NCBI GenBank assembly: GCA_029210725.1
Contig: JARGFM010000006.1
Location: 1 to 64,000, forward strand
Reading direction: 5' to 3'
DNA length: 64,000 bases
Source: Bacteroidales bacterium
Lineage (GTDB): Bacteria; Bacteroidota; Bacteroidia; Bacteroidales; GCA-2748055
The position numbers and the translations under genes were made by a program. Positions within the stretch are counted from its first letter, which is position 1. Each line of letters begins with the position of its first letter. Shown here piece after piece: positions 54,072-62,762 of this stretch. The notes under the pieces are model-generated. The model was not told the DNA's origin, searched no databases, and saw nothing but the letters and a program-made list of their open reading frames with translations.

Positions 54072-56015
54072 TTATTTAAATCCTTCTATCATTTCATTGA
54101 TCCTTAACAAAGCAGCCACACCCGTGGCCTGCGAAACAGAACCCCTGCCCGTATGGGGTGGATTTCCGTTATATATTTCCGAGATACTCCCGATTCCCCT
54201 GACACTCATCTCCTCTTCAAAACCATCAAATATCTTCTTCACTCGACTTTGCCCGGTTTTCTTATGCACCTCCAAAACCCCGGCAGCATAGTGTTCCAGG
54301 AACCATGGCCAGACAGTACCCTGATGATATGCACGGTTGCGTTGTTCCTGGTTCCCCTCATAGGTCTCCTTATAAGCTTCATTTTTTGGTGAAAGGCTTC
54401 TCAATCCTCTGGGGGTCAACAGTTCACTCTCAACCACATCCAGTATCGATTTCTTCATCTCGGAAGTAAGTGGCGAGTGATCAAGCGAAACTGCAATCAC
54501 CTGGCTGGGCCTGACCGAAAAATCTTTAAATTCCCCATTCACATAATCGGCCAGGTATCCCCGTTTCTGATCCCAGAACTGATCAACAAATGAGTCCCGG
54601 ATTAGTTCAGGCAGGTGAGCCCAGGATTTGAAGAAGGTCCGGTCGCGCTTCTGCGACCAATGCAGGGCCTGGCATACGGCATTATACCACAGGGCATTCA
54701 CCTCCACCACCAATCCGGGTCTCGGTGTAACCAGTTTTCCATCGATCACTGCATCCATCCAAGTCAGCGGTTTCCCGTCTTCCTGTGCATGGATCAGACC
54801 ATTTTCAAGCATCCGGATGATTCCGGATGCCCCGCTCCGGTATGCCTCCAGAACCTCTTTAATGGCTTTCCCGTATTTTTTCCAGATATCAAAATCAGGA
54901 TCATATTTTTCATAGAATTGCAGGGCCCGGATAAACCAGAGGGGGGCGTCTGAAGAATTGAATGCGGGCTTGCCCTGTATGGCGGTGTTGGGGAATAGCC
55001 CCTGTTTCATTCTGGCGACCATGGAATCAATTACCTCCAGTGCCGTGCTCAGATCCCCGGTGCTTAAAGTAAGTCCCGGCAGGGCCATGAAGGTATCCCG
55101 GCCCCAGGTCCCAAACCATGGAAATCCGGCTTTGATCTCCGTACTTGCCTCCTTACGCACGATGAACTGTTGTGCAGCATTCAGCAGGCATTCCTGCAAA
55201 CTGTCTTTAGAAATGCGCTGATTCAGTTCGGAGGTGAATTTTCGCTTCAAACCACCGGGTACAGCTTCGCTGGTGGATGCAGAGAAAACAATGGACTCTC
55301 CTTTTTCAATTGGCATCTCGAAATAGCCCGGGACATAAAGATCTTCCTTATAATCGTAGCCTCTCTTCTGCTCCTCCATGTACTCGATATTATAATACCA
55401 GTCGGGAACAGATACAAACTCCACAGGCTTGGAAAACTGCATATAGAGCCCCGGGTACCCCTCGTAAAGCCTGGACATGATTCCGTTCTTCACTTCCTCA
55501 TAACGGGTGTTGGCATAGAGGTTGGACTTACTCAGAGCATGAAAATTCCGGAAAGCCAGAAAGGGCTGTAAGCGCAGAAGAGTATCCGAATGTGCGTCAA
55601 TCAGGGTATATCTGATCAGTACCTGTTCGGCCTTGGATACCAGATTCACCTCTTTGGACAGAATCACTCCACCTACCCGGTATACCAGGTAGGATGCCTT
55701 CGTCGAGTCGAACTCTCTGACATATTTATGCCCCTTGGGTACATAATGATCCCCTTCATATTTATGGATTCCGAGGTTGAACTCCTTATTGTGCTGGACC
55801 ACCGTGGCATCAAGCGTGGAAAGCAAGACATGGTGTTCCCCATCCATCTGCTCCAGCGGGCAAACAAGCAGGCCATGGTACTTCCTGGTGTTACATCCGA
55901 TAATGGTGGTCGCGGCATAAGAACCTGCACGGTTTGATCTGGTCAACTCCCTGGAGAGAGAATATTCCAGATTGACCAGTTCCTCTTTTTCAAACTTCAG
56001 GTAACTCATCGACAA
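54072..56015 (-). CDS. Glycogen debranching enzyme (amylo-alpha-1,6-glucosidase)
   Basis: The 647-residue protein has an N-terminal beta-sandwich domain (N-R-A-G-S-Y-A-A-T-T-I-I-G-C-N-T-R-K-Y-H-G opening) and a C-terminal (alpha/alpha)6 GH133 domain from about 270, with P-W-F-G-T-W-G-R-D-T-F and Y-H-Q-G-T-V-W-P-W. It removes alpha-1,6-linked glucose at branch points. First gene of the minus-strand operon 56015 to 47111. Confidence 0.92.
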   Translation of the reverse strand: MSMSYLKFEKEELVNLEYSLSRELTRSNRAGSYAATTIIGCNTRKYHGLLVCPLEQMDGEHHVLLSTLDATVVQHNKEFNLGIHKYEGDHYVPKGHKYVREFDSTKASYLVYRVGGVILSKEVNLVSKAEQVLIRYTLIDAHSDTLLRLQPFLAFRNFHALSKSNLYANTRYEEVKNGIMSRLYEGYPGLYMQFSKPVEFVSVPDWYYNIEYMEEQKRGYDYKEDLYVPGYFEMPIEKGESIVFSASTSEAVPGGLKRKFTSELNQRISKDSLQECLLNAAQQFIVRKEASTEIKAGFPWFGTWGRDTFMALPGLTLSTGDLSTALEVIDSMVARMKQGLFPNTAIQGKPAFNSSDAPLWFIRALQFYEKYDPDFDIWKKYGKAIKEVLEAYRSGASGIIRMLENGLIHAQEDGKPLTWMDAVIDGKLVTPRPGLVVEVNALWYNAVCQALHWSQKRDRTFFKSWAHLPELIRDSFVDQFWDQKRGYLADYVNGEFKDFSVRPSQVIAVSLDHSPLTSEMKKSILDVVESELLTPRGLRSLSPKNEAYKETYEGNQEQRNRAYHQGTVWPWFLEHYAAGVLEVHKKTGQSRVKKIFDGFEEEMSVRGIGSISEIYNGNPPHTGRGSVSQATGVAALLRINEMIEGFK

Positions 56016-56121
56016 TAGAATTAAACTGTAAATTACAAAAATTCAGGTCCCAAAAAAGGCCATTATCCAAAAGAATAATGATACAAAATTAGAAACTAAT
56101 CCCTACATATATCATTCTTAC

Positions 56122-56129
56122 TACTTTTG
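56122..56129 (+). promoter_or_regulatory. Probable -7 box of the thioredoxin-like pair
   Basis: TACTTTTG matches TAnnTTTG exactly and lies 18 nt before the ATG at 56147. No clear -33 TTG is seen. Confidence 0.45.
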
Positions 56130-56146
56130 TAACAAAATTTTAGAAT

Positions 56147-57343
56147 ATGAACAAATTCACAGAGCTCTGTTTCCTGATCCTTCTGGTGCTCGTCATGCCG
56201 GCCTGTAAACAGAACGGCCCGGAAAACAGTGCAGGTGATTTTCATGGAGGGACCACTTCTATAAAAGGCCTGCTCCAGGCTGGTGCCGGAGAAAGTGTGG
56301 TGCTGGAAGAGATGGGTGCCCGTGAATTTATTCCCCTGGATACGGTCCGGTGCGATAACGAAGGACATTTCCTGATCTCGTATCTGCAGGACCAGCAAGC
56401 CTTTTATATACTCAGGTTCGGATCTGCAGGTTATATCACTCTTCTGACAGTGCCCGGAGAGTCGATCGAATTTGCCGGTCAATTGAATAATAAGGATAGC
56501 TATACAGTCTCAGGATCGCCTGGTTCGGAACTGCTTCAAACCCTTGCCGCCGAACATAAAAAAGCACTGGAGGCTCTTGGCGATATCGCCCGAAAAAACA
56601 GGGAGCTGGTCTCCTCCCCTGATTATGTGGAACTAAAACAGGACCTGGACCTGAAATTTGATTCAATCACTTCCGCTTTCAAAGATTATTCCTTAAGCTT
56701 CATTCATGAAAATGCAGCTTCACCGGCTACCCTGATAGCGCTCTATAATCTTTATGGACAGGGTCTCCCCGTGTTCGATCCGGGAAGAGATTTCCAGGTA
56801 TATCTCTTTGTAGATTCGGCCATGATGGCAAACCACAGTAAGCTGGAAGCGGTCCGGCTGCTGCATGCCCAGGTCGAAGAGGTTAAACTGATGAAGGATG
56901 GAGATCATCAGGCCTCCGTGCTGAAAAAAGGTAAGATCGCTCCCGATTTTGTATCTTCACGCCCGGATGGTACCGGGATGACCCTGAAGAGCCTGAGAGG
57001 AAATTATGTGTTGCTGGGTTTCTGGGCTTCGTGGAGCATGTTGTGCAGGGAAGAAAATGCAACACTGGTAAAGGCTTATGAACAATTCGGGGATAAGAAC
57101 TTCAGAATTTTACAGGTCTCCCTCGATGACAATAAAGAAGCCTGGAACGGGGCCATTGAAGAGGATGGCCTGGTTTGGGATCACGTCAGTGATTTGAAAC
57201 GATGGGAAACTCCGCTTGTCGAACTCTATGGGGTGGACAGGATCCCCTTCCAGGTGATTGTGGACCCGGCAGGTAAAATTGTGGAGACTGATCTTTACGG
57301 AGAACAACTATTAATGAAACTGGAACTTTTATTGAATAACTAA
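56147..57343 (+). CDS. TlpA-like thioredoxin-fold lipoprotein, S-x-x-C active site
   Basis: The product has 398 residues. A signal ends V-M-P-A-C (lipidated Cys 20). The N-terminal part (about 30-130) is the beta-rich DUF4369-like domain common in Bacteroidota; the C-terminal about 140 residues are a TlpA/AhpC thioredoxin fold. The usual W-C-x-x-C is here W-S-M-L-C: Ser 297 replaces the first Cys and Cys 300 remains. Disulfide exchange by the two-Cys mechanism is therefore excluded. It is 1 nt upstream of a related gene at 57345. Confidence 0.82.
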   Translation: MNKFTELCFLILLVLVMPACKQNGPENSAGDFHGGTTSIKGLLQAGAGESVVLEEMGAREFIPLDTVRCDNEGHFLISYLQDQQAFYILRFGSAGYITLLTVPGESIEFAGQLNNKDSYTVSGSPGSELLQTLAAEHKKALEALGDIARKNRELVSSPDYVELKQDLDLKFDSITSAFKDYSLSFIHENAASPATLIALYNLYGQGLPVFDPGRDFQVYLFVDSAMMANHSKLEAVRLLHAQVEEVKLMKDGDHQASVLKKGKIAPDFVSSRPDGTGMTLKSLRGNYVLLGFWASWSMLCREENATLVKAYEQFGDKNFRILQVSLDDNKEAWNGAIEEDGLVWDHVSDLKRWETPLVELYGVDRIPFQVIVDPAGKIVETDLYGEQLLMKLELLLNN

Positions 57344-57344
57344 A

Positions 57345-58508
57345 ATGAACAAAGCTATCCCCAGAATGATGGGACTGATCATGGTCCTCACAGGCTTTTC
57401 ATGTAGCGGCGGCCGCACAGAAATCAGTGGTTTGATCCGAGGAGGAGAAGAGATCAGCCTGACCCTTGAAAGACTTGATGTGAACCGGACCTCGGTGGTC
57501 GATTCTTTAAAGACCGATAAGGATGGTTCTTTCTCCATAAAGCTAGCATTGGAAGAGCCTGAACTTTACCTGTTAAAAGATGAAAAAGGAGCTATTATTA
57601 ACCTTCTGCTCGCACCGGGTGACAGAATATCGGTACAAAGCAGCCTCGATAGCTTCGGAAGTAATTATCAAGTAGCCGGTTCGGAAGAGTCGGAAGGAAT
57701 CCGTAAGCTGGTGGAACATCTGGATCAAACCAGGAAAACCCTGGACTCCCTTCATCTTGAAGCCGGCTCCATCGGGGACCCTGAAAATCCCCGGTTTGAA
57801 CTGGTCAAAAACGCCTATGCCCAGGCCATTATCAGGCAAAAACGCTTTACCATCAAATATCTGGTAGAGCATATGGGTTCTCTCTCAAGTGTCTACGCCT
57901 TATACCAAAAATATGATGAAGAATCGCTTATCCTGAACCTGGAGAACGATCTTCAGTACTTTAAAGCAGTGGCCGATTCGCTGGAGGTAACTTATCCCAA
58001 TTCCTCCCTGACCAAATCGCTCCGGGTCGATATTGAGCAAAGAGAGGCTGCCTTCAATGAAGCTGCCAAGGTCAACTCCCTGCTGGAAATGGCCGATGAG
58101 GAATCCGGCCTGCTCGATCTTTCCATTCCTGACAGGGAAGGTCATGAGATAACTCTCTCCTCCCTTCAGGGGAAGGTAACCCTGGTAGCCTTCTGGGCTT
58201 CCGGAAACAATGCCAGCATCGAAGCTTTGATCCGCCTGCAATCCACCTATAATAAGTACCGCGACAAGGGCTTTGAAGTATATGCTATTTCCCTGGATAA
58301 CAACAAGATAAACTGGATGAACGCCATTGACTTTAATGAATTCACCTGGATTAATGTATCGGAACTCAACTTCCCCGAATCCAACGCAGCGCTCCTGTAC
58401 AATATCCGCGAGCTGCCCACTACCTTTCTGATAAACCGGGAAGGCGATATCGTAGCCAGAAATCTTTATGGCAGGACCCTGGAAACCTGGCTCGACAACC
58501 TGATCTGA
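57345..58508 (+). CDS. TlpA-like thioredoxin-fold lipoprotein without active-site cysteines
   Basis: The 387-residue paralogue has a signal ending T-G-F-S-C (Cys 20), a DUF4369-like domain and a C-terminal thioredoxin fold. The active-site loop reads W-A-S-G-N-N-A-S, with Asn 288 and Ser 291 where the two cysteines would be, so it is redox-dead. I-R-E-L-P-T-T-F-L-I keeps the cis-Pro loop, so the fold is expected to be intact. Probably a binding or structural periplasmic protein, paired with its neighbour. Ends 5 nt before lpxH. Confidence 0.8.
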   Translation: MNKAIPRMMGLIMVLTGFSCSGGRTEISGLIRGGEEISLTLERLDVNRTSVVDSLKTDKDGSFSIKLALEEPELYLLKDEKGAIINLLLAPGDRISVQSSLDSFGSNYQVAGSEESEGIRKLVEHLDQTRKTLDSLHLEAGSIGDPENPRFELVKNAYAQAIIRQKRFTIKYLVEHMGSLSSVYALYQKYDEESLILNLENDLQYFKAVADSLEVTYPNSSLTKSLRVDIEQREAAFNEAAKVNSLLEMADEESGLLDLSIPDREGHEITLSSLQGKVTLVAFWASGNNASIEALIRLQSTYNKYRDKGFEVYAISLDNNKINWMNAIDFNEFTWINVSELNFPESNAALLYNIRELPTTFLINREGDIVARNLYGRTLETWLDNLI

Positions 58509-58513
58509 GAAGA

Positions 58514-59290
58514 ATGGCCGGTCAAGACCGCATATACTTTGCGTCCGATCTACACCTTGGAATGCAATCCCCGGAGGAAAGCCTGAAACGAGAAAAGCTC
58601 TTTGTAAAGTGGCTGGAGGAGATCCGGAGCGATGCACGCGAACTCTGGCTGCTGGGGGATGTATTCGACTACTGGTTTGAATACAGGAAGGTGGTGCCCC
58701 GGGGCTTTACCCGTTTTCTGGGAAAACTGGCCTCACTAAGTGACGATGGGGTGGAAATTCACCTGATCCCGGGCAACCATGATATCTGGGTATTCGATTA
58801 CCTGCCCTCTGAAATCAGAATGCAGGTGCACCGTAAAAATATCCGAAAAGTCTGGAACGGACACCAGTTTCTTCTGGGACACGGCGATGGCTTACACCCG
58901 GGCGACAAGGGCTACAAGATGCTGCAGTGGATTTTCAAAAACAGGCTCATCCAGTGGTTCTATGCCCGCATCCATCCAAACGGGTCCATGGCCTTTGCTC
59001 ACTGGTGGTCCAGAAAGAGCCGTATGAAACATGGCACCTTGGGCTCCTTCATGGGAGTGGAGAAGGAACACCAGCTGCATTTTGCCAGGAAAGAACTGGA
59101 AAAGCACCCGGACATTGAGTACTTTATATTCGGGCACCGGCATATCCCCTATGACATGCGGATCGCCGAAAACAGCCGGGTGATTTGCCTGGGGGACTGG
59201 ATAGGCAATTTCACCTACGGTGTTTTCGACGGTCAGGAATTTCGCCTTGAAAAATACCTGCCTGAACAAGGCGAAATCATCAGGGGATAA
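58514..59290 (+). CDS. lpxH: UDP-2,3-diacylglucosamine diphosphatase (LpxH-like)
   Basis: The 258-residue metallophosphatase has Y-F-A-S-D-L-H-L-G, L-L-G-D-V-F-D-Y-W, I-P-G-N-H-D-I-W and the late F-G-H-R-H, the five calcineurin-type motifs in order. D-Y-W after the second motif is typical of LpxH-like enzymes of lipid A synthesis. ATG at 58514; the gene is convergent with the secreted-protein gene at 59296. Confidence 0.9.
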   Translation: MAGQDRIYFASDLHLGMQSPEESLKREKLFVKWLEEIRSDARELWLLGDVFDYWFEYRKVVPRGFTRFLGKLASLSDDGVEIHLIPGNHDIWVFDYLPSEIRMQVHRKNIRKVWNGHQFLLGHGDGLHPGDKGYKMLQWIFKNRLIQWFYARIHPNGSMAFAHWWSRKSRMKHGTLGSFMGVEKEHQLHFARKELEKHPDIEYFIFGHRHIPYDMRIAENSRVICLGDWIGNFTYGVFDGQEFRLEKYLPEQGEIIRG

Positions 59291-59295
59291 CCATT

Positions 59296-60222
59296 TTACA
59301 TACTGCTAGGTACAAAGAGAACCACTATGGATGGATGGAATACAGAGGCCGCTGAAAAACCAGAAGCAATACCATTGAGGTAATAGCTGTAACTGGTTCC
59401 CTGTACTACCGGGAAAACCTCCATTAGATGAAATGGTATACCCATATTTGCCGTAAAAATCCATGAACTTTGAAAATAGCCTCTAGTAGCAGAATGGCTT
59501 CCCATCATTGGAATAACACCAGGGCCGGTATCTGGAGCCGTATGAAGATCCATCCCCCAAAAACCTGCTGCAGCTGAACTTGACTTTTCCAGTGAAATGG
59601 TCCCTGTCCCCGTAACGTAAAAATAACCATCTGCCGGAGCTGTGACAGTCACACTGGCAATATCATTATAGGAATCTGTAAGTGTATTCCAGATCGAACT
59701 AAAAGATTGACGGATTGCAGGTTCATCCAGAAGGTCAGCACTCGTGAGACTTCCATCCTGAACTTCATTGGTTCCAACGGCGTTCGCAGCTATTTCAGCG
59801 GATCCAACTGCACCGGGTGCAATTTCTGAGGCATAAAGAGCATAGGGAACAGTCAACAGTTCAGACACTCCCATCGAAGTTCCATTGACACTAACCTCTA
59901 CAAAATAAGGCCCGGCCGACCAGTCAATGGCGCCAAATGAGACCGGATTTACTGATCCAACTTCCAGATTGACTATTCCAAAGTCGGTGGTGGTGGTATT
60001 ATGGATTTCAGAATAGACGATGGTCCCTGTCGCTGTTGTTTGATGGATTTCCAGCTCGATACTTACCGACTCTCCCGATCTGGGATCTCCCTGAGCATCG
60101 CGCAATACGGCCTGATAGTTAAAGGTGCCAGGTGTCTGTCCCGTCAACGCTATGACTGAAACCAGTAACAGGGTCACCGACGTTGTAAAAAAACGTGAAA
60201 TAGGGGTAAAAGTTCTTTTCAT
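59296..60222 (-). CDS. Secreted beta-rich protein, copy 1 of duplicated pair
   Basis: The 308-residue product has a signal peptide (cleavage near residue 28) and then TPGTFNYQAVLRDAQGDPRS, an opening frequent in Bacteroidota secreted proteins. Residues 1-130 are almost identical to the protein at 61131-62273; after A-L-Y-A the sequences diverge. Here the middle has S-A-E-I-A-A-N-A-V-G-T-N-E-V (repeat-like, phage-tail-fibre flavour), then a C-terminal beta domain (136 residues or so) possibly of C1q/TNF type. Function unknown; surface or matrix protein is inferred. Translated 4 nt after the sorting-tail gene. Confidence 0.75.
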   Translation of the reverse strand: MKRTFTPISRFFTTSVTLLLVSVIALTGQTPGTFNYQAVLRDAQGDPRSGESVSIELEIHQTTATGTIVYSEIHNTTTTDFGIVNLEVGSVNPVSFGAIDWSAGPYFVEVSVNGTSMGVSELLTVPYALYASEIAPGAVGSAEIAANAVGTNEVQDGSLTSADLLDEPAIRQSFSSIWNTLTDSYNDIASVTVTAPADGYFYVTGTGTISLEKSSSAAAGFWGMDLHTAPDTGPGVIPMMGSHSATRGYFQSSWIFTANMGIPFHLMEVFPVVQGTSYSYYLNGIASGFSAASVFHPSIVVLFVPSSM

Positions 60223-60226
60223 GATT

Positions 60227-60697
60227 TTAATGTTTTACGATTTGAAATAATCTGGATTCTTTTTTCTTGTCAGTCACTTTTAAAATGTACATAGCAGGAG
60301 CCAGTGAACTGAAGTCAATGCTTGTTTGTTCGCCAAGAACCTCTCCCCGCTCTACCATTTCCCCCAGGATATCATAGAGCATGTACTGGAAGCCCTGAGG
60401 GTCCCCTATCTGAAGGAAAAGATGGTCTTTGACCGGATTTGGAAATACGGACATTTGAATTTCCGGCTGGCTGACAACGGGTACACCTGTGCGCAATCGT
60501 GTTTGATGAAAGCCCTGGGTTAAAATCGCCCCCGGAGAGGCATGTGTACTGATAACACACTCCCCGATGGAAAAACTCAGATAACCGGAACTGTTGTGAA
60601 AGGATGCACCTGATGCAGCAACCAGATCATGGGGTTGTGCTAAAGCACCGGTGCACCAGAAGCCTAATAGCAGGGTGAAGAGTAATTTTCGATCCAT
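60227..60697 (-). CDS. Small secreted protein with type IX sorting tail
   Basis: The 156-residue product has a signal peptide (A-L-A-Q cleavage near 21) and a C-terminal Por-type sorting domain (about 80-156): V-F-P-N-P-V-K-D-H-L, then Y-D-I-L-G-E-M-V, and M-Y-I-L-K-V-T-D-K-K. It matches the type A sorting domain used by the type IX system, so it is predicted to reach the cell surface. A deleted copy lies at 62278-62519. Confidence 0.82.
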   Translation of the reverse strand: MDRKLLFTLLLGFWCTGALAQPHDLVAASGASFHNSSGYLSFSIGECVISTHASPGAILTQGFHQTRLRTGVPVVSQPEIQMSVFPNPVKDHLFLQIGDPQGFQYMLYDILGEMVERGEVLGEQTSIDFSSLAPAMYILKVTDKKKESRLFQIVKH

Positions 60698-61130
60698 ACG
60701 TATCGCTTTAATGGGTTAATAATATGTTTTGAAGTCAGACCAGGGGTGACGACCACGATGGCGATCCGCCACTTGCCACGGAACCGGTGAAAACAGAAAC
60801 CCGGTGCCCAAGAGATAAACGCCTTAATTCAACAGAATCAGGGCCTTAGTCATAGTTAGAAATATATACGATCCGTTTTAGAGAGAAAATAAACTGACTC
60901 CTGTGCTCAAGCCAGCCCAGGTAAGAGAGTATAATATTTCAGCAACAAAGACCAAGGTAAAGAATTACCCTCTAAAAATCAATGCCCCGGGAGCTGGCAT
61001 TAAAAAAGGGCTGCCCCATACGAGACAGCCCCTGATCTGATTTTTATTAAAAACGACTCTTAGAAAGAACCGACCGGCTTCTTAATACCGGAAAATTTAT
61101 TAATATCCCAAATTTTCTATTCACGATTTG
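60698..61130. other. Intergenic region, 433 bp, duplicated leader and terminator
   Basis: No gene is visible. The sequence from about 60830 to 61040 is a clear copy of 62540 to 62750 (for example GCTCAAGCCAGCCCA in both, and a matching hairpin at 61002-61032). It holds the terminator of the gene ending at 61131 and presumably the promoter of the 60697-59296 operon. Confidence 0.6.
61002..61032 (-). terminator. Intrinsic terminator, copy 1
   Basis: On the minus strand a GGGGCTG stem (61032-61026) pairs with CAGCCC (61013-61008), followed by six Ts (61007-61002). It terminates the gene that ends at 61131. Confidence 0.75.
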
Positions 61131-62273
61131 TTATTCATTGGGGTTAGAACCTGAAAAAGTCCCTTTTAAAAATGAACCCGACGATTCTACCACTCCAACA
61201 GAAGAAGGTATATAAATTGCGGTCATTACAGGCCAAAAGACTGAAACAGTCCTATTGGTTCTGTACAGCATTCCTTCAAAATAGAAAGTGTAGGTACCCG
61301 GCACTCCTCTATAAAAAGTTCCTGTGGCAGTTTGATCAAATATATATAGACCCGTAGATGGAAAAGTTTGAATAAAAACCTCGCTATATCGTCCAGCGTT
61401 AATCGTCCCTCCTTCTGTATCATCAATTTGCATGATAAATCCTTGTTCTAATGTATTGTTATAATTATCGAATCTCATCAATCCTCTTGCAGTAATGAAA
61501 ATATACCCGGGTCCGGGGATTGTTACAGTGACAGAGGCCATTGTCGTTGTCGCTGTATTTGAGAATCCTGTTATGGCGAATACACCTAATGTTTGTGCAA
61601 TACCTGGTTGTTCTAAAATGTCTTCGGACAATATGGTCCCATTGACAATATCAACGGAATAAACCGAGTTGGCGGCAAGCTCAACAGCACCTACGGAATT
61701 GGCGCCCAAATCGCTGGCTGTTAAGCTATTATCAACCACATGTGAGCTTTCAACCGAGTTGGCTTCAAGGATTCCCGGAGGTCCTTCAGGGCCGATTGGT
61801 CCTTCTGGTCCGGTTGCTCCTGCAGCGCCCACTGGGCCCGGTGGTCCTTCTGGCCCTTCTGGCCCCGGAACCCCGTTCACAGCATAAAGGGCATAGGGAA
61901 CAGTCAACAGTTCAGACACTCCCATTGAAGTTCCACTGACACTAACCTCTATAAAATAGGGCCCGGCCGACCAGTCAATGGCGCCAAATGAGACCGGATT
62001 TACTGATCCAACTTCCAGATTGACTATTCCAAAGTCGGTGGTGGTGGTATTATGGATTTCAGAATAGACGATGGTCCCTGTCGCTGTTGTCTGATGGATT
62101 TCCAGTTCAATACTTACGCTTTCACCTGATCTTGGATCTCCCTGAGCATCGCGCAATACGGCCTGATAATTAAAGGTACCTGGTGTCTGGCCCATCAAAG
62201 CGATGACTGAAGCCAGTAACAGGGTCACCGACGTTGTAAAAAAACGTGAAACAGGGGTAAAAGTTCTTTTCAT
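61131..62273 (-). CDS. Secreted protein with collagen-like G-x-y repeat, copy 2 of duplicated pair
   Basis: The 380-residue product shares its first about 130 residues with the protein at 59296. Then residues 134-168 form about 11 uninterrupted Gly-x-y triplets rich in Pro and Glu (G-P-E-G-P-P-G-P), a collagen-like rod. A repeat-like linker with A-N-S-V-G-A-V-E and a C-terminal beta domain (I-T-G-F-S-N-T-A to the end) follow; the C-terminal domain differs from that of copy 1. Shape: signal, N-terminal domain, rod, head. Surface display is inferred. Confidence 0.75.
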   Translation of the reverse strand: MKRTFTPVSRFFTTSVTLLLASVIALMGQTPGTFNYQAVLRDAQGDPRSGESVSIELEIHQTTATGTIVYSEIHNTTTTDFGIVNLEVGSVNPVSFGAIDWSAGPYFIEVSVSGTSMGVSELLTVPYALYAVNGVPGPEGPEGPPGPVGAAGATGPEGPIGPEGPPGILEANSVESSHVVDNSLTASDLGANSVGAVELAANSVYSVDIVNGTILSEDILEQPGIAQTLGVFAITGFSNTATTTMASVTVTIPGPGYIFITARGLMRFDNYNNTLEQGFIMQIDDTEGGTINAGRYSEVFIQTFPSTGLYIFDQTATGTFYRGVPGTYTFYFEGMLYRTNRTVSVFWPVMTAIYIPSSVGVVESSGSFLKGTFSGSNPNE

Positions 62274-62277
62274 GATT

Positions 62278-62519
62278 TTAATGTACTACGATTTGAAATA
62301 TTCTGGATTCCTATATCTTGTCAGTCACTTTTAAAACGTACCTAGCAGGTGCCAGTAAACTGAAGTCAGTTCTTGTCAGTTCGCCAGGAACCTCTCCCCG
62401 ATGGAAACGGAACTGTTGCGGAAGGAAGCTCCCGAGGCGGCAACCAGATCCCGGGGTTGCGCTAAAACACCGGTACACCAAAAGACTACAAACTGGGTGA
62501 AGAGTAATTTTCGATCCAT
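62278..62519 (-). pseudogene. Deleted copy of the sorting-tail protein
   Basis: An ATG at 62519 starts MDRKLLFT and runs 47 codons to a TGA at 62376, clearly homologous to the start of the protein at 60227-60697. A 12-bp deletion (relative to copy 1) and a larger 217-bp-equivalent deletion between two CTCCCCG copies remove the middle and shift the frame, so the sorting tail (62278-62375) is out of frame. Confidence 0.8.
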
Positions 62520-62705
62520 ACGTATCGGCTTAATGGCTTAATCCAACAGAATCAAGGCCTTAGTAATATCAGTAATATATAAAATCCGTTTCACAGAGAA
62601 AACAAACCGGTTCCTGCGCTCAAGCCAGCCCAAGTAAAGATTCTCAGCAAGACTGATCAAGGTAAGGAATTACCCTCTAAAAGTCAATGATACCTGGATT
62701 GTACC

Positions 62706-62736
62706 AAAAAGGGGCTGCCCCTCGCGAGACAGCCCC
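62706..62736 (-). terminator. Intrinsic terminator, copy 2 (pyrophosphatase gene)
   Basis: On the minus strand GGGGCTG (62736-62730) pairs with CAGCCCC (62717-62711) and is followed by five Ts (62710-62706). It lies downstream of the pyrophosphatase stop at 62763 and is the duplicate of 61002-61032. Confidence 0.75.
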
Positions 62737-62762
62737 TGATCTGAATGATATAAAAACTGTTT

